This document shows positions 29,492 to 37,895 of a stretch of 64,000 bases of DNA, piece by piece; position 1 is the first letter of the stretch; each line of letters starts with the position of its first letter. The stretch spans positions 2,356,001 through 2,420,000 of the forward strand of contig NZ_CAJHBK010000001.1 of assembly GCF_904846615.1 (NCBI RefSeq), in the 5' to 3' direction. Source of the stretch: Psychrobacter sp. JCM 18902. GTDB lineage: Bacteria > Pseudomonadota > Gammaproteobacteria > Pseudomonadales > Moraxellaceae. The position numbers and the translations under genes are program-made. The notes under the pieces were generated by a model. It searched no databases. It worked only from the letters and a program-made list of their open reading frames with translations, and was not told the DNA's origin.

Positions 29492-30490
29492 TCATTGGGA
29501 GTTATGATGGACTTCGTTCAATAGATTTTTTGCATGAAAGGTCAACTTCCAAAGTTCTTGCGAGACGCGAGTGCCATAGGTTGTGAGCTGTATCCAGTTT
29601 GCACCCACTAGCTGACGTTGTAGCTGGTTCAAATCATCTTGAGAAATTTGGCAGCGCGAGACGGCATGGACATTCGGCATCTCTTTTTTGATGTCTTGCT
29701 CAGCTTTTGACGCTATCAAGCGATTCACAGCATTTTGCAAGCCATAGCTCGAAAAGGTCGCTGGTATTTTCATCAAGGCGATCAATATCTCTTGCCATGT
29801 TAAGGTCAAGGGTCTGGTAACATCGGTTAGGTTGCCACCTGCATAAGCTTGAGCACTATATTGAATATCAAAAGCTTCTAGCAATAGAATAGGCTTACTC
29901 ACATCATCAGAGACGAATTCATCAGCAGGTGGGCTATTTTCCTTTAGCGTTTTGTCAGTAGACAATAGATCTGCAAACCGTTCCGCCACGGTTTGCTTGC
30001 TAAATTTAATCATTTCCTCATTGGCTCTCAGCCATCCACCAACGACCTGATGATTGGTCACTGCGTTATAGTAAGCTTGTACAAGTAATGGCTCAATATC
30101 CGTTTCTGTATCATAATAATATATCGTATTGTCCTGCCGAGTTACCGACTTAATAAATTCTTGCAGTTGACGACTGATACTCGCATCTGGATGATGATTT
30201 TTGATTAAGATGATTAACGGTTTGAGCTTGGCTTTGGCATTCAAATAGCTCAAATGCATTTGGCTAACGCCATTCCTTTGCACGGTGCCATAACTGTCTC
30301 CAATGAGCATCAGTGCATAATCGCAGGAGTCGATACATTGTCGACCATATAGCGATGCTTTTGGCAATTGGCTCGACACATCATAGGTCAAGAAAGCCCG
30401 CGACTGAAAAAATATCGCCAAGCTGTCCAAGACCAACAATTGATCATTGTCAGCGCATATGATGTGAATATGATAGCGACGGTTTGGCAC
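29492..30490 (-). CDS. DUF4062-like protein of unknown function
   Basis: About 332 residues if it begins at the GTG at 30490, preceded by AGAGGTGATT; the frame is open to an ATG at 30547, but that start lacks a ribosome site. The N-terminal half (YHIHIICADNDQLLVLDSLA, SCDYALMLIGDSYGTVQRNG, MHLSYLNAKAKLKPLIILIK) looks like the DUF4062 fold, a nucleotide-handling Rossmann-like domain related to TIR and SLOG proteins. The C-terminal half (about 220-330) looks like a winged-helix-type DNA-binding region (TWQEILIALMKIPATFSSYG, QISQDDLNQLQRQLVGANWI). A stand-alone gene between a hypothetical and murI. Function unknown; the domain call is from pattern only. Confidence 0.6.
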   Translation of the reverse strand: MPNRRYHIHIICADNDQLLVLDSLAIFFQSRAFLTYDVSSQLPKASLYGRQCIDSCDYALMLIGDSYGTVQRNGVSQMHLSYLNAKAKLKPLIILIKNHHPDASISRQLQEFIKSVTRQDNTIYYYDTETDIEPLLVQAYYNAVTNHQVVGGWLRANEEMIKFSKQTVAERFADLLSTDKTLKENSPPADEFVSDDVSKPILLLEAFDIQYSAQAYAGGNLTDVTRPLTLTWQEILIALMKIPATFSSYGLQNAVNRLIASKAEQDIKKEMPNVHAVSRCQISQDDLNQLQRQLVGANWIQLTTYGTRVSQELWKLTFHAKNLLNEVHHNSQ

Positions 30491-30655
30491 AATCACCTCT
30501 AAGCTTAGGTCATGACATAGAATAATATGATATAAAATAGAGCACAAATATCTTGTGTTGCACAGCCTAGCATAATCTTATAAAAATAAGCTCAATTTAT
30601 TTTTAATATATCAATATTATGGTTATGGGTTTGATATAAACACCTTTAGCTGCGC

Positions 30656-31666
30656 CTATTCAGAACAGTATTGCAAGATGGCGTCTTTGCCAAGCAAACG
30701 CGCTATTAAAGTACCCAGTTTATCATCGAACTTAGTCGCATAAAAAATCAATGGCGGTCGAATGACAACTTTTGTTTTGTCAGTTGTTTCTAAACAATGA
30801 TCATCTGGGGTATTGTCAACCAATGCAGACAGCTGGTTTGCAGCCAATAGCTGCTTAACTCGCTCAGCAATGGCTTGTCCAGAATCAACGACCTGCATCG
30901 CCAATTGCTGCTGAGCAATCTCATCTAACAAAAACGTTTTGAAAAATGGATAGTGCGTACAGCCTAGTACCAATTGATCAACGCCATCATGAGCAAATAA
31001 TGTGAGCTGCTGGCGTAATCTTAAAGCAGTATCATCCTGCTCTGGCATTCCCGCCTCTACCCAAGGTACCAATTGCGGATCAAAATATTTGGTCACTACC
31101 GTATTGTTGGGTTTAGCAAAGTGATCGATGACCTCATTAAGCAATGTGCCATTCAAGGTAGCCTTAGTCGCTAAAACGACCACGCGACCAGTTTTGCTCG
31201 CCGATATGGCGGGCTTTAGCGCCGGTACTAATCCGACGATAGGCAGTTGCGGATAACGCCGTCTGGCTGTTTCCAAAGCATAAGCTGAGGCGCTATTACA
31301 AGCAATAACAATGAGCTTGCAGCCCTGCTCATACAGCCAATCAACGGCGGTTAAAGTCAACGCTTCAATATCGGCGCTATCACGATTACCATAAGGCACA
31401 TTTAAGGTGTCTGCATAATAGACATAACGCTCGGCAGGCAACTGCTGTGCCAAATGTAGATAAACAGACAGTCCACCGACACCAGAGTCAAACAATCCGA
31501 TTGGCGCATTGCGCTTTTTATTATTTATAACTGTACCAATATTCGTTTTATGGATGTCAGCTTTAGCATTAGTTGTACTCTCGACATCCTCAACATGTTT
31601 ACCATCAAAGCTATATGAGCGCATTTTCACCCTATTTAAGCTATTACTTGCAGCAATATCCATCAC
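30656..31666 (-). CDS. murI: Glutamate racemase
   Basis: Provides D-glutamate for peptidoglycan. The core starts with the signature IGLFDSGVGGLSVYLHLAQ and carries both catalytic cysteines, in LIVIACNSASAYALE and LVLGCTHYPFF. The open frame is 336 residues, about 50 longer at the N-terminus than usual. An ATG at 31624 (residue 15) has AGGGTG just upstream and is a plausible true start, giving 322 residues; the GTG/ATG pair at 31666-31663 has no clear ribosome site. The extension is Ser/Asn/Lys-rich with no recognised domain. Five copies of a 7-bp repeat lie 40-80 bp upstream of the longest possible start. Confidence 0.93.
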   Translation of the reverse strand: MMDIAASNSLNRVKMRSYSFDGKHVEDVESTTNAKADIHKTNIGTVINNKKRNAPIGLFDSGVGGLSVYLHLAQQLPAERYVYYADTLNVPYGNRDSADIEALTLTAVDWLYEQGCKLIVIACNSASAYALETARRRYPQLPIVGLVPALKPAISASKTGRVVVLATKATLNGTLLNEVIDHFAKPNNTVVTKYFDPQLVPWVEAGMPEQDDTALRLRQQLTLFAHDGVDQLVLGCTHYPFFKTFLLDEIAQQQLAMQVVDSGQAIAERVKQLLAANQLSALVDNTPDDHCLETTDKTKVVIRPPLIFYATKFDDKLGTLIARLLGKDAILQYCSE

Positions 31667-31705
31667 TACTCTACTGCCATTTTTATATACATATTGTCAT
31701 CCTTA

Positions 31706-31742
31706 TGCTGTTTGCTGTTTGCTGTTTGCTGTTTGCTGTTTG
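31706..31742. repeat. Heptanucleotide tandem repeat upstream of murI
   Basis: TGCTGTT is repeated five times head to tail (31706-31740) followed by a partial unit. It is not in any recognised coding region and lies in the likely murI promoter or leader region. Confidence 0.9.
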
Positions 31743-31775
31743 GCATACTACAGTAATTATCTGGTAATTTATCGC

Positions 31776-31883
31776 TATAGTCGGTTCAATATAATTTGGA
31801 TACAAAGAAGGCAAGCAAAAGTACTACAAATAGTAGACTAAGCGAGTCTGACACCGTATCTGATTTATATAGAATTGACTATA
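31776..31883 (+). repeat. Dispersed repeat family 2, copy B
   Basis: Begins TATAGTCGGTTCAATATAA and ends AATTGACTATA, so its termini are imperfect inverted repeats. TACAAAG starts 25 nt in, and ACTAAGCGAGTCTGAC matches TTAAGCGAGATTGAC of copies A and C. Confidence 0.65.
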
Positions 31884-31930
31884 TCTAAACCGTAAATCAT
31901 TTGACGGATACATAGCTTTAAATCCTTACG

Positions 31931-32659
31931 TTAACTGGCTGGCATCGACAGCTCATAGGATTTTCCGCCACTTTGTAATGTCAGTATCGTCTCACCATTT
32001 TGCTCTGTCAATTCGCCAATTTCGGTCAAGTGATAAAAAGTATTACGCCCAATAAGTGCGTCCAAACCATTTCTAACGGGCATATAAGGACGTACCTGCA
32101 TATCTATTACTGCCTGCTGACTGTTTTCAGTATTTATCGCAGCTGTATGCTGATCAATCGTATCATTGTCTGTAGGATTATACGCCTTTAATGTGATGGT
32201 GTGCTCATCATCTAAACGCACCACATCGCCAGTAGTCGTGGTAAATTCTAGCCAACGATTGTCGCCTTCGTTGACGATACCGACGTCATTGATCAATAAA
32301 GGGGCATCTTCAACTTGGATACGGATTTTCTGTACTGGCGTCTTCAAAAAATATTCAGTGATGCCATTATTGTCTTCTTTCCATAAAATAGTCGCAAATA
32401 AGCTCACCAATGACTCTCTGGTCATTTGCCCTCCTTCATGCCACCACTCGCCATTTGCCTTTATGACCAGATCCATATCGGCCACATCTTTTGGGTGCCA
32501 TTTATCCAATGGTGGGATGGCACGTCCCTCACGTTTGCCTACGGTAGACTTTAGATACTGACTGAGAGAATCCATATTATTTAGCTCAGATGGCACGTCT
32601 TTTGGCGGTTTAGCTGCCGATTCATCATTTTGAATTATGTCTTCATTATTGCTATTCAT
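31931..32659 (-). CDS. DUF1285 protein
   Basis: A 242-residue soluble protein with an acidic N-terminal stretch (about 1-30). The domain shows the DUF1285 signature: IPPLDKWHPKDVADMDLVIK, ANGEWWHEGGQMTRESLVSL, YFLKTPVQKIRIQVEDAPLL and the C-terminal YMPVRNGLDALIGRNTFYHL. The function is not established; the fold suggests a small-molecule or RNA-related role (inference). ACATGG-type ribosome sites are not obvious. It is divergent from ETF-QO. Confidence 0.85.
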   Translation of the reverse strand: MNSNNEDIIQNDESAAKPPKDVPSELNNMDSLSQYLKSTVGKREGRAIPPLDKWHPKDVADMDLVIKANGEWWHEGGQMTRESLVSLFATILWKEDNNGITEYFLKTPVQKIRIQVEDAPLLINDVGIVNEGDNRWLEFTTTTGDVVRLDDEHTITLKAYNPTDNDTIDQHTAAINTENSQQAVIDMQVRPYMPVRNGLDALIGRNTFYHLTEIGELTEQNGETILTLQSGGKSYELSMPAS

Positions 32660-33065
32660 CGTATAATCCTTTACTTAGCATTCAAAGTTTGGCAAATCTA
32701 TTATTACTATAAATTTTAGTTTCGGGTATGATGAAAACATATCATCTTAGCACCCTCATTAGTTCAATCTTACCTTAACATCGATACTCATAAATGCGTA
32801 TCGTGTTTGTAGGACTTTTCTTTTATAATGAGTAACGATTTTTTATTGAAATGGTCAAGTGGGTGTTGTGTTAATGACACATTTTACGTGATGTGTTGAT
32901 ATCCTTAAATACATGGATCTCGACAGTAACATGGTCAATTGATGTCGCAAAGACAGTTTTTATCGGGCAGCCATATGTCTGAGTAATGTTAGCGCCGCAA
33001 GTCTATTATTCAATTGTTAAGCTAATGATGCCCTGAGATAAGCCACTAAAAGTTTAGGAGTAGGT
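32660..33065. other. Divergent intergenic region DUF1285 / ETF-QO
   Basis: The 406-bp gap has no gene. It should carry promoters in both directions; none stands out clearly by consensus. Confidence 0.5.
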
Positions 33066-34910
33066 ATGCAAGAGCAAGACAATCAAAAGCCAGTCATTGA
33101 TAGTGACACTGTGAATACTGACCCATCAGTAGCGACAGAGACGGCAAATCTAGATAAAGCAGAGTCAGCCGTTGTGACCCAAGAAGTGCCAGCTGAAACA
33201 GTCGCTATCGACAAAGCGCCAGAGCCAGTAGTAGAAGCTGTCGCGGCAGAGCCTGAGATTGAACGTGAGTCTATGGAATTTGACGTTATCATCGTCGGTG
33301 GTGGACCTGCTGGGCTATCTGCTGCCATCCGCCTGCGTCAGCTCGCTATCGCTGCTGGTAATGATGAGTTTATGGTTTGTGTGGTCGAAAAAGGTTCTGA
33401 GTTTGGTGCGCATACCTTATCAGGTGCTGTCATCGAACCACGCGCTTTGAACGAGCTGATACCAGATTGGAAAGAAAAAGGCGCGCCGCTTAATGTGCCA
33501 GCGACCGAAGATCGCTTTTATTATCTAAACTCAGCCACACGCTCTACTAAAGTACCTGACTCGTTGATTCCAGGACCGATGCACAACAATGGCAACTATA
33601 TTGTCTCATTGGGCAATGTGGTGCGCTGGTTAGCGGTACAAGCTGAAGAGCTTGAAGTCATGATGTTCCCAGGCTTCCCTGCAGATGATATTTTATATAA
33701 CGATGACGGTTCTGTACGTGGTGTCTTAACGGGCGATATGGGTGTGGCTGCCAATGGCGAAGCCAAGCCTAGCTTTGAGCCAGGTTATGAGCTACTTGCT
33801 AAATACACTATTTTTGCCGAAGGCAGCCGTGGTCATTTAGGTAAGCGCTTAATCAGCCGTTTTGATCTTGATAAAGACTCAGATCCTCAGCATTATGGTA
33901 TTGGTCTAAAAGAGCTGTGGGACGTAGCCCCTGAGAAACACGAGCAAGGCGTGGTCATGCACGGTCTTGGCTGGCCCTTGACCGAAACAGGCTCTACTGG
34001 TGGCTGGTGGTTGTACTTCGACGAAAACAACCAAGTAAGTTTTGGTCTTGTCGCTGACCTGTCTTACCACAACCCATATATGTCGCCATTCGATGAGATG
34101 CAGCGCCTAAAAACCCACCCTGTCATCAAAAACGTATTGGAAGGCGGCAAGCGCATCTCTTATGGCGCACGTGCTTTAACCAAAGGTGGCTTAAACTCTC
34201 TACCGAAATTCACTTTCCCAGGTGGTGTATTGGTCGGTGATGATGCTGGATTCTTGAACCCCGCTAAAATCAAAGGCACACACACATCGATGAAGTCAGG
34301 CATGCTAGCCGCCGAAGCTATCTTTGAGGCACTACAAGCTGATCGTCAGCATGATGAAGTCGTTGCTTATACCACCATGTATAAAGAGTCATGGTTGTAT
34401 CAAGACAACTATGAGTCACGCAACTTCTCGCCTGCAATACATCGCATGGGTCTGTTTATGGGCGGTGCTTTTACCTTTATCGAGCACAACTTATTAAAAG
34501 GTAAAATGCCGATTACCTTACATGACAGCCTGCCAGATTATGATCAGTTAGAGCGTGCCAATCATGCTTTTCAGCCAACCTACCTCAAGCCTGATGGCAA
34601 ACTGGTATTTGACAAGCTGTCATCGGTATTTATCTCTAATACTAATCATGCAGAAGACCAGCCGGTACATTTGAAACTGACTGATCCAACGGTACCTGTT
34701 TCAATTAACTTACCGTTATATGCTGAGCCTGCCCGTTTATACTGCCCAGCTGGGGTATATGAAGTGGTAAAAGATGCCGAAGGAGCTAAGTTTGTGATCA
34801 ATGCGCAAAACTGTGTGCATTGTAAAACTTGTGATATCAAAGATCCTTCACAGAATATCACTTGGGTAACGCCAGAAGGTGGCGGTGGCCCTAACTATCC
34901 TAATATGTAA
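33066..34910 (+). CDS. Electron transfer flavoprotein-ubiquinone oxidoreductase
   Basis: Inner-membrane-associated FAD/4Fe-4S enzyme that passes electrons from ETF (reduced by acyl-CoA and other dehydrogenases) to ubiquinone. The protein is 614 residues; the first 70 or so form an acidic, Ala/Val/Glu-rich extension not found in most homologues. FAD binding is FDVIIVGGGPAGLSAAIRL (about 73-91); the family segment GKRLISRFDL and GWWLYFDENNQVSFGLV follow. The cluster ligands are Cys560, Cys583, Cys586 and Cys589 (NCVHCKTCDIKDPSQNI). TTTAGGAGTAGGT precedes the ATG. It functionally complements fadBA elsewhere in the window. Confidence 0.96.
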   Translation: MQEQDNQKPVIDSDTVNTDPSVATETANLDKAESAVVTQEVPAETVAIDKAPEPVVEAVAAEPEIERESMEFDVIIVGGGPAGLSAAIRLRQLAIAAGNDEFMVCVVEKGSEFGAHTLSGAVIEPRALNELIPDWKEKGAPLNVPATEDRFYYLNSATRSTKVPDSLIPGPMHNNGNYIVSLGNVVRWLAVQAEELEVMMFPGFPADDILYNDDGSVRGVLTGDMGVAANGEAKPSFEPGYELLAKYTIFAEGSRGHLGKRLISRFDLDKDSDPQHYGIGLKELWDVAPEKHEQGVVMHGLGWPLTETGSTGGWWLYFDENNQVSFGLVADLSYHNPYMSPFDEMQRLKTHPVIKNVLEGGKRISYGARALTKGGLNSLPKFTFPGGVLVGDDAGFLNPAKIKGTHTSMKSGMLAAEAIFEALQADRQHDEVVAYTTMYKESWLYQDNYESRNFSPAIHRMGLFMGGAFTFIEHNLLKGKMPITLHDSLPDYDQLERANHAFQPTYLKPDGKLVFDKLSSVFISNTNHAEDQPVHLKLTDPTVPVSINLPLYAEPARLYCPAGVYEVVKDAEGAKFVINAQNCVHCKTCDIKDPSQNITWVTPEGGGGPNYPNM

Positions 34911-34943
34911 ATATAAACAATATTAGGATCAATCGCTGATACT

Positions 34944-34983
34944 AAAAACCGCCCTTATGAATTCATAAGGGCGGTTTTTTTAA
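34944..34983. terminator. Bidirectional terminator between ETF-QO and AGCS symporter
   Basis: AACCGCCCTTATGAA and its exact complement TTCATAAGGGCGGTT form a perfect palindrome, with A-run before and T-run after. Confidence 0.93.
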
Positions 34984-35023
34984 CTTCGACACATGAGACA
35001 AGTTTATCTTTAATCAGGTGAGA

Positions 35024-36520
35024 TTAATCTGTCCATGCATCACGATTGGCTTCGTCTTTAAGCTTCACAAAGTCATCAGGATTAAACTTGATTTGATCGC
35101 CAGTTTTACCTTCTTTAATCTGACGCTCGTAGTCACGCAATATGCGCAGCGCTACGGGTGACAAGATTAAAATAGCCACTAAGTTAACGAGTGCCATTAG
35201 ACCCATTGATAAGTCAGCGAAGTTCCATATGGCAGGAAGACTGGCAATAGCACCCACAAATACCATGCCAAGTACCATAAAGCGGAATATCATGATCATG
35301 ACTTTGGCATTTTTGGCACCAGAGATGAATTCAAGATTCGACTCACCATAGCTATAATTGGCAATGATAGAGGTGAAAGAGAAGAAGAAAATAGCAATCG
35401 CAACGAAGATAACACCCATATCACCCACATACTGTGACAGTGCCAACTGAGTCAGCTGAATACCTTCTTGCTCAACACTAGGATCGACCACACCGGACAA
35501 AATAATAATCGACGCCGTTGCCGTACAAATGACAAGGGTATCCATAAATACACCCAGCATTTGCATAAATCCTTGCACCGCTGGATGATCGGGATGACTC
35601 TTCGCCGTTGCCGCCGCATTAGGCGCTGAACCCATACCCGCCTCATTTGAAAACAGACCACGCTTGATACCGTTAATCATCGCCTGAGCAATACCATAAC
35701 CAATCACCCCGCCTGCTGCTTGCTCAAAACCAAATGCTGATTTAACAATTAACACAATCGCCGCTGGGAATTGACTAAAATTCGTCACGATAATGAACAA
35801 GGCCAATAAGATATAGAGAATCGCCATAACGGGTACGATTTTACCCGCAATACGAGCAACCGAGCGCAAACCACCGAATACCACTGGCGCCACTAATACA
35901 ACCAATACCAAGCCTGTCATCCACGTTGGAACACCGAATGCTTCGTTGGTCGCTTGTGCGATGGTATTTGACTGCACGCCATTAAAGGCTAAACCGAACG
36001 CTACTAATAAGCATAATGAGAAAAATATCGCTAGCCAGCGCTGACCAAGACCTTTTTCGATATAATAAGCCGGTCCACCGCGGTAAACATTGTCATTGTG
36101 CGGCACTTTATAGGCTTGTGCTAATGTTGATTCGATAAAGCTGGTCGACATACCGACGATCGCAGTCATCCACATCCAAAACACGGCACCCGGACCGCCA
36201 AGGTAAATCGCGATTGCGACCCCTGCCAAGTTACCTGTACCGACCCGCGCCGCCAATGAGGTCATCAGCGCCTCAAATGAGCTGATACCGCCATCTTTAC
36301 GCCCCTGATTGGACACACGCAATAGCTGCCACATATGCCCAAAGTGGCGAAACTGAATAAAACGTGTGGCAATGGTAAAATACAAACCTGCACCAATCAG
36401 TACGAACATCAGTAATCCATACCAAGGGTTACTCGCAATCAACCAATCATTGTTGCCCCAAATAATACTGACACCATAATTGACGATGCTGTTAAACCAA
36501 CCTGCTATCCCTTCACCCAT
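35024..36520 (-). CDS. Sodium:alanine/glycine symporter (AGCS family)
   Basis: Inner-membrane Na+-coupled amino-acid symporter of 498 residues, about ten or eleven membrane helices. AGCS hallmarks are GAGLYFTIATRFIQFRHF, ALMTSLAARVGTGNLAGVA (sodium-site region), GGPGAVFWMWMTAIVGMSTS, AYKVPHNDNVYRGGPAYYI, RGLFSNEAGMGSAPNAAATA and the C-terminal YGESNLEFI. The substrate is alanine or glycine for most family members. Start ATG at 36520, preceded by GAGAGGATAGCAGT. A terminator is shared with ETF-QO. Confidence 0.95.
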   Translation of the reverse strand: MGEGIAGWFNSIVNYGVSIIWGNNDWLIASNPWYGLLMFVLIGAGLYFTIATRFIQFRHFGHMWQLLRVSNQGRKDGGISSFEALMTSLAARVGTGNLAGVAIAIYLGGPGAVFWMWMTAIVGMSTSFIESTLAQAYKVPHNDNVYRGGPAYYIEKGLGQRWLAIFFSLCLLVAFGLAFNGVQSNTIAQATNEAFGVPTWMTGLVLVVLVAPVVFGGLRSVARIAGKIVPVMAILYILLALFIIVTNFSQFPAAIVLIVKSAFGFEQAAGGVIGYGIAQAMINGIKRGLFSNEAGMGSAPNAAATAKSHPDHPAVQGFMQMLGVFMDTLVICTATASIIILSGVVDPSVEQEGIQLTQLALSQYVGDMGVIFVAIAIFFFSFTSIIANYSYGESNLEFISGAKNAKVMIMIFRFMVLGMVFVGAIASLPAIWNFADLSMGLMALVNLVAILILSPVALRILRDYERQIKEGKTGDQIKFNPDDFVKLKDEANRDAWTD

Positions 36521-37606
36521 ACTGCTATCCTCTCACTTACATTTTATACTGCTAGTATATTTTATGGATTGATGTGATTAATGATATTTAAAAATGCTTA
36601 CTAATCCCTCTGCCTACTGATGAAACAGTAAATATCTGATCAATATACTGGCAAAGTAAATCACTAACATCCTGTCGCTACATTTTAACTGACTAGAGAT
36701 TATTTAACTATTTCCAACCTCTATTATAAAAATTAAATAATTACGAACTTTTGCAAGGTGTTTCTATAAAAATCAAAAAAATATTTTTTATATGGAATAT
36801 TAAAGAAAACTTTTGAGACTAGGTCAACAGATAGGTTTTAAAACGTATTCATATAAACACCATTCCAAAAAAAATAGTCACCGCCATAATATTTATTGAG
36901 CAAAGTATGGGCTATATTTATAGAATGGATGACTTTTATTGCTAATAATGCTCTAATACCTCTATAAAACTAAATCCTTAATATAAATAGGGTTTTAGCA
37001 CAGCACCTGAGCAACGGCCATTTTTTTAGCTACTCTCTCTAACATAAGTTGACCATGGTTTCCATAAAGCAAACATTTAGTTACATAAAGTAAATAAAAT
37101 TTATTTATTGTTAATTAAGTCAATATTGTATATATTCCCAATAAGTTCATAAATATTTCTTGCAATACTTATTGGCATGAATAATAAGTTGAAATATTAA
37201 GACAATATCATCAGGGATGATGAGCATAATAAGACAGAGGACTGTCAACCAATAACGACCCTCCTCCATAAATCCTCATCTCTATATACTATAAATCCAG
37301 TCATTCTATAGCCCATAAATCTTGTTAGATGTTTAGGTTATAGTCGACCCACAGCCATATTTTACAATGTGAATTTTTAGCAAAATCGAACCACAGAAAA
37401 GTATTTTTCGTAGTGCTTTGATTGATAGAAATCTGCTTTTTTTTCGATAATATCGGGTTACTTATTACTGGTTGGTCATTCTGCTTTATCAGCCTATAAA
37501 CTGATTTTATGATCCGTTTATAGACAACGTATCGAACTGTCTTCCATCATGTGATACATGCTAAAGCAAAATAACTTGTCAGGCTCAAATCAGTAATCTT
37601 GTTTTT
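36521..37606. other. 1.1-kb gene-free AT-rich region
   Basis: The longest protein-free gap apart from rRNA. It separates the AGCS symporter gene (leftward) from the DUF4212/SSS pair (rightward) and must hold both promoters, but it is far longer than needed. The only structure noted is an inverted repeat CCAATAAGT (37138-37146) / ACTTATTGG (37067 offset to 37167-37175) with a 20-nt gap. No ORF of meaningful length, tRNA or known riboswitch was recognised. Confidence 0.5.
37138..37175. repeat. Inverted repeat CCAATAAGT / ACTTATTGG
   Basis: Perfect 9-bp arms separated by 20 nt in the long gap upstream of the symporter operon; possible operator or weak hairpin. Confidence 0.45.
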
Positions 37607-37630
37607 ATGTTAGGCAAAAGGAGTTGTCCT

Positions 37631-37891
37631 ATGGAAAACCACAACGATCCATCCGGTTATTGGCGTGCCAATGTCCGTCTCATTTTAGGTAGCCTATTTA
37701 TTTGGGCGCTATGCTCATACGGGTTTGGGATTTTGTTACGTCCTCTCTTAGCAGGTATTAAAATCGGTGGTACCGACTTGGGCTTTTGGTTTGCTCAGCA
37801 AGGATCCATTGGGGTATTTATCGTTTTAATTTTCTTCTACGCTTGGCGTATGAATAAGTTAGATAAACAATACGGCGTAGACGAGGAATAG
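37631..37891 (+). CDS. DUF4212 small subunit of sodium:solute symporter
   Basis: An 86-residue membrane protein (from ATG 37631, which follows AAAGGAGTTGTCCT; the frame also contains an earlier ATG at 37607 that has no suitable site). It has two hydrophobic segments, about 16-34 and 55-75. The features YWRANVRLILGSLFIWALCS, GFWFAQQGSIGVFIVLIFFY and YAWRMNKLDKQYGVDE match DUF4212 proteins, which are found just before SSS-family transporters. It ends 4 bp before the next gene, and is thought to be its accessory subunit. Confidence 0.93.
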   Translation: MENHNDPSGYWRANVRLILGSLFIWALCSYGFGILLRPLLAGIKIGGTDLGFWFAQQGSIGVFIVLIFFYAWRMNKLDKQYGVDEE

Positions 37892-37895
37892 CCCC

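Noticed and set aside
31706-31742. Possible CRISPR-type repeat
   Set aside because: The 7-bp units are directly adjacent with no spacers, so this is a simple tandem repeat.
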